Source: Acidobacteriaceae bacterium
GTDB taxonomy: Bacteria > Acidobacteriota > Terriglobia > Terriglobales > SbA1
DNA: 5,720 nucleotides
Direction of reading: 5' to 3'
Assembly (NCBI GenBank): GCA_019237515.1
Contig: JAFAGX010000609.1
Coordinates: forward strand, 1-5,720
Both the position numbers and the translations under genes were made by a program. The notes below the pieces were generated by a model, which was not told the origin of the DNA, made no database searches, and saw only the letters and a program-made list of their open reading frames with translations. Below, piece by piece: positions 5,108 through 5,720 of this stretch; position 1 is the first letter of the stretch; each line of letters opens with the position of its first letter.

Positions 5108-5415
5108 GGAGTTGAGGGTTTGCTCCAATCCGCCGCGAGATCCTCCCAAGTCGGGTTCGTGGTTTCTATCAGTTTGATTTTCTTCTGGCGCCTCCACTTC
5201 TTTATTTCGGTTTCTCGCGTGATGGCGTTGTCGACGTACTGAAAACATTCAATATGAACGAGGCGATTGACTCGGTAGCGCTTCGTGAAGCCCTCGTCTT
5301 CCCCCGCCTTATGCTGCAAAATTCGCTCCTGAAGAAATCCGGTCACGCCCACGTAAAGCACACGGGTTTTGCTCGCCAGAATGTAAACGTAGTACCGCTT
5401 ATTCCGTTTCATCAT
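5086..5415 (-). CDS. Small GIY-YIG nuclease-domain protein, 109 aa
   Basis: A stand-alone GIY-YIG endonuclease domain of the compact bacterial type. The two-strand signature is VYI (residues 10-12) and YVG (21-23). Catalytic Arg31 and His35 lie in QERILQHK, Tyr47 in FTKRYRV, and the metal-binding Glu68/Glu70 in TRETEIKKWRR. The closing motif is NPTWEDLAADW (87-97). All expected catalytic positions are present, so it is probably an active DNA nuclease, though small members of this family are uncharacterised. Two adjacent ATGs (5415, 5412) exist; no Shine-Dalgarno is visible. The start lies 6 bp from repeat unit C, and the C-terminal VIPNPL plus the TAG stop are encoded inside repeat unit B. 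The gene therefore fills exactly the space between two palindromic repeats, suggesting it moves with, or acts on, them. Confidence 0.88.
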   Translation of the reverse strand: MMKRNKRYYVYILASKTRVLYVGVTGFLQERILQHKAGEDEGFTKRYRVNRLVHIECFQYVDNAITRETEIKKWRRQKKIKLIETTNPTWEDLAADWSKPSTPVIPNPL

Positions 5416-5420
5416 CTAGT

Positions 5421-5497
5421 TTGTCATTCCGAGGAGCACTGCGACGAGGAATCTGCTTGAGCACACCAGCAGATTCCTTACCGTGTTCGGAATGACA
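5421..5497. repeat. Palindromic repeat unit C
   Basis: The same architecture as unit B with shorter spacers. Outer arms TGTCATTCCGA (5422-5432) and TCGGAATGACA (5487-5497) pair over 11 bp. Inner arms GGAATCTGC (5448-5456) and GCAGATTCC (5469-5477) pair over 9 bp around a 12-base loop. The left arm is nearly identical to those of copies A and B, while the central loop differs. That is expected if the arms are conserved functionally and the loop drifts. Confidence 0.92.
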
Positions 5498-5520
5498 ATA
5501 ATTCTTTGAATTTGTTGCTC

Positions 5521-5546
5521 GCAGTGCGGTGAATCACAATGCGGTG
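5521..5546. repeat. Short direct repeat TGCGGTG
   Basis: TGCGGTG occurs at 5525-5531 and 5540-5546 (15-bp period) just downstream of the right-edge membrane gene. The longer form GCAGTGCGGTGAATCA (5521-5536) matches GCACTGCGGTGCATCA at 1721-1736, upstream of trxA, in 14 of 16 positions. Function unknown; it may be a minor dispersed repeat or coincidence. Confidence 0.3.
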
Positions 5547-5566
5547 CAAGTGTGGTCCAAAGCGGC

Positions 5567-5720
5567 TCATAAGCTCGCTTTCAACTTCCTTTCATATCTC
5601 GCCCTCATCTTCCTCATAAACCAATACGCAACCGGCCCCAACAAGATCGCCGCCGGCCCCCACCGCAAAGCAAAGCGATCACTCCCCAGCAAAGCAACGC
5701 CAGCCATGACCAGCGGCGCG
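5567..5720 (-). CDS. Integral membrane protein, C-terminal fragment
   Basis: The last 50 residues and TGA stop (complement of 5567-5569) of a gene that enters from the right edge. The fragment has a hydrophobic stretch APLVMAGVALLG, a short polar turn SDRFALR, and a second hydrophobic stretch WGPAAILLGPVAYWFM. It ends in a strongly basic tail (RKMRARYERKLKASL). By the positive-inside rule the C-terminus is probably cytoplasmic. A final pair of helices and a short basic tail are typical of transporters, including APC-type permeases, but the piece is too short to assign a family. The 69 bp between its stop and repeat unit C contain only a short direct repeat and no terminator. Confidence 0.6.
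   Translation of the reverse strand, partial: APLVMAGVALLGSDRFALRWGPAAILLGPVAYWFMRKMRARYERKLKASL

Noticed and set aside
5410..5460. Plus-strand reading of repeat C giving a 'CHSEEHCDEESA' peptide
   Set aside because: This is the translation of the intergenic repeat itself, a frequent annotation artefact; the real gene here is on the minus strand.
4941..5497. Repeat cluster as a CRISPR array
   Set aside because: Only three arm copies, irregular spacing (80 and 400 bp), long palindromic architecture, and a gene between them; no regular spacers.

Overview
The window looks like an ordinary chromosomal segment from an Acidobacteriota-type bacterium (Terriglobia-like). The hints are moderate GC, a secreted PEGA protein with an N-terminal half I associate with acidobacteria, a small GIY-YIG protein between palindromic intergenic repeats, and short two-helix proteins of a sort common there. 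No rRNA, tRNA, CRISPR array or phage was seen.

Layout. The left edge (1-101, minus) is the N-terminus of an APC-type amino acid permease that continues outside the window. From 102 to 660 there is no confident long gene. It holds a hairpin-rich leader ending in a good Shine-Dalgarno, a 21-codon mini-ORF, and a small predicted helical protein (432-614). A second small helical protein follows (661-828). It converges on a secreted PEGA-domain protein (839-1597, minus), whose start is fixed by a strong AGGAGG. Thioredoxin trxA (1817-2149, plus) has its own extended -10 promoter and a textbook terminator. Facing it on the minus strand is a lexA-DinB-family pair 35 bp apart. The DinB-family frame runs through the trxA terminator and overlaps the end of trxA. 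lexA (2804-3424) has a near-consensus promoter whose spacer is filled by a perfect 7-bp direct repeat with an 11-bp period, a likely autoregulatory SOS operator. The -10 is so close to the ATG that the mRNA is probably leaderless. Divergent from lexA is an FAD-dependent amine/amino-acid oxidase (3594-4886, plus).

The region 4941-5497 is a repeat island. It has one solitary half-copy and two palindromic units, and the units bracket a GIY-YIG nuclease gene (5086-5415, minus). The gene's stop codon lies inside one unit and its start lies 6 bp from the other. The right edge (5567-5720, minus) is the C-terminus of a membrane protein.

Functionally, lexA and the DinB-family gene probably form a DNA-damage-responsive operon. 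The other genes appear to be independent housekeeping or accessory units. The two points most worth following up are the GIY-YIG/palindrome unit, which resembles a nuclease-linked REP system, and the direct-repeat operator with a leaderless lexA start. Both are inferences from this one sequence.
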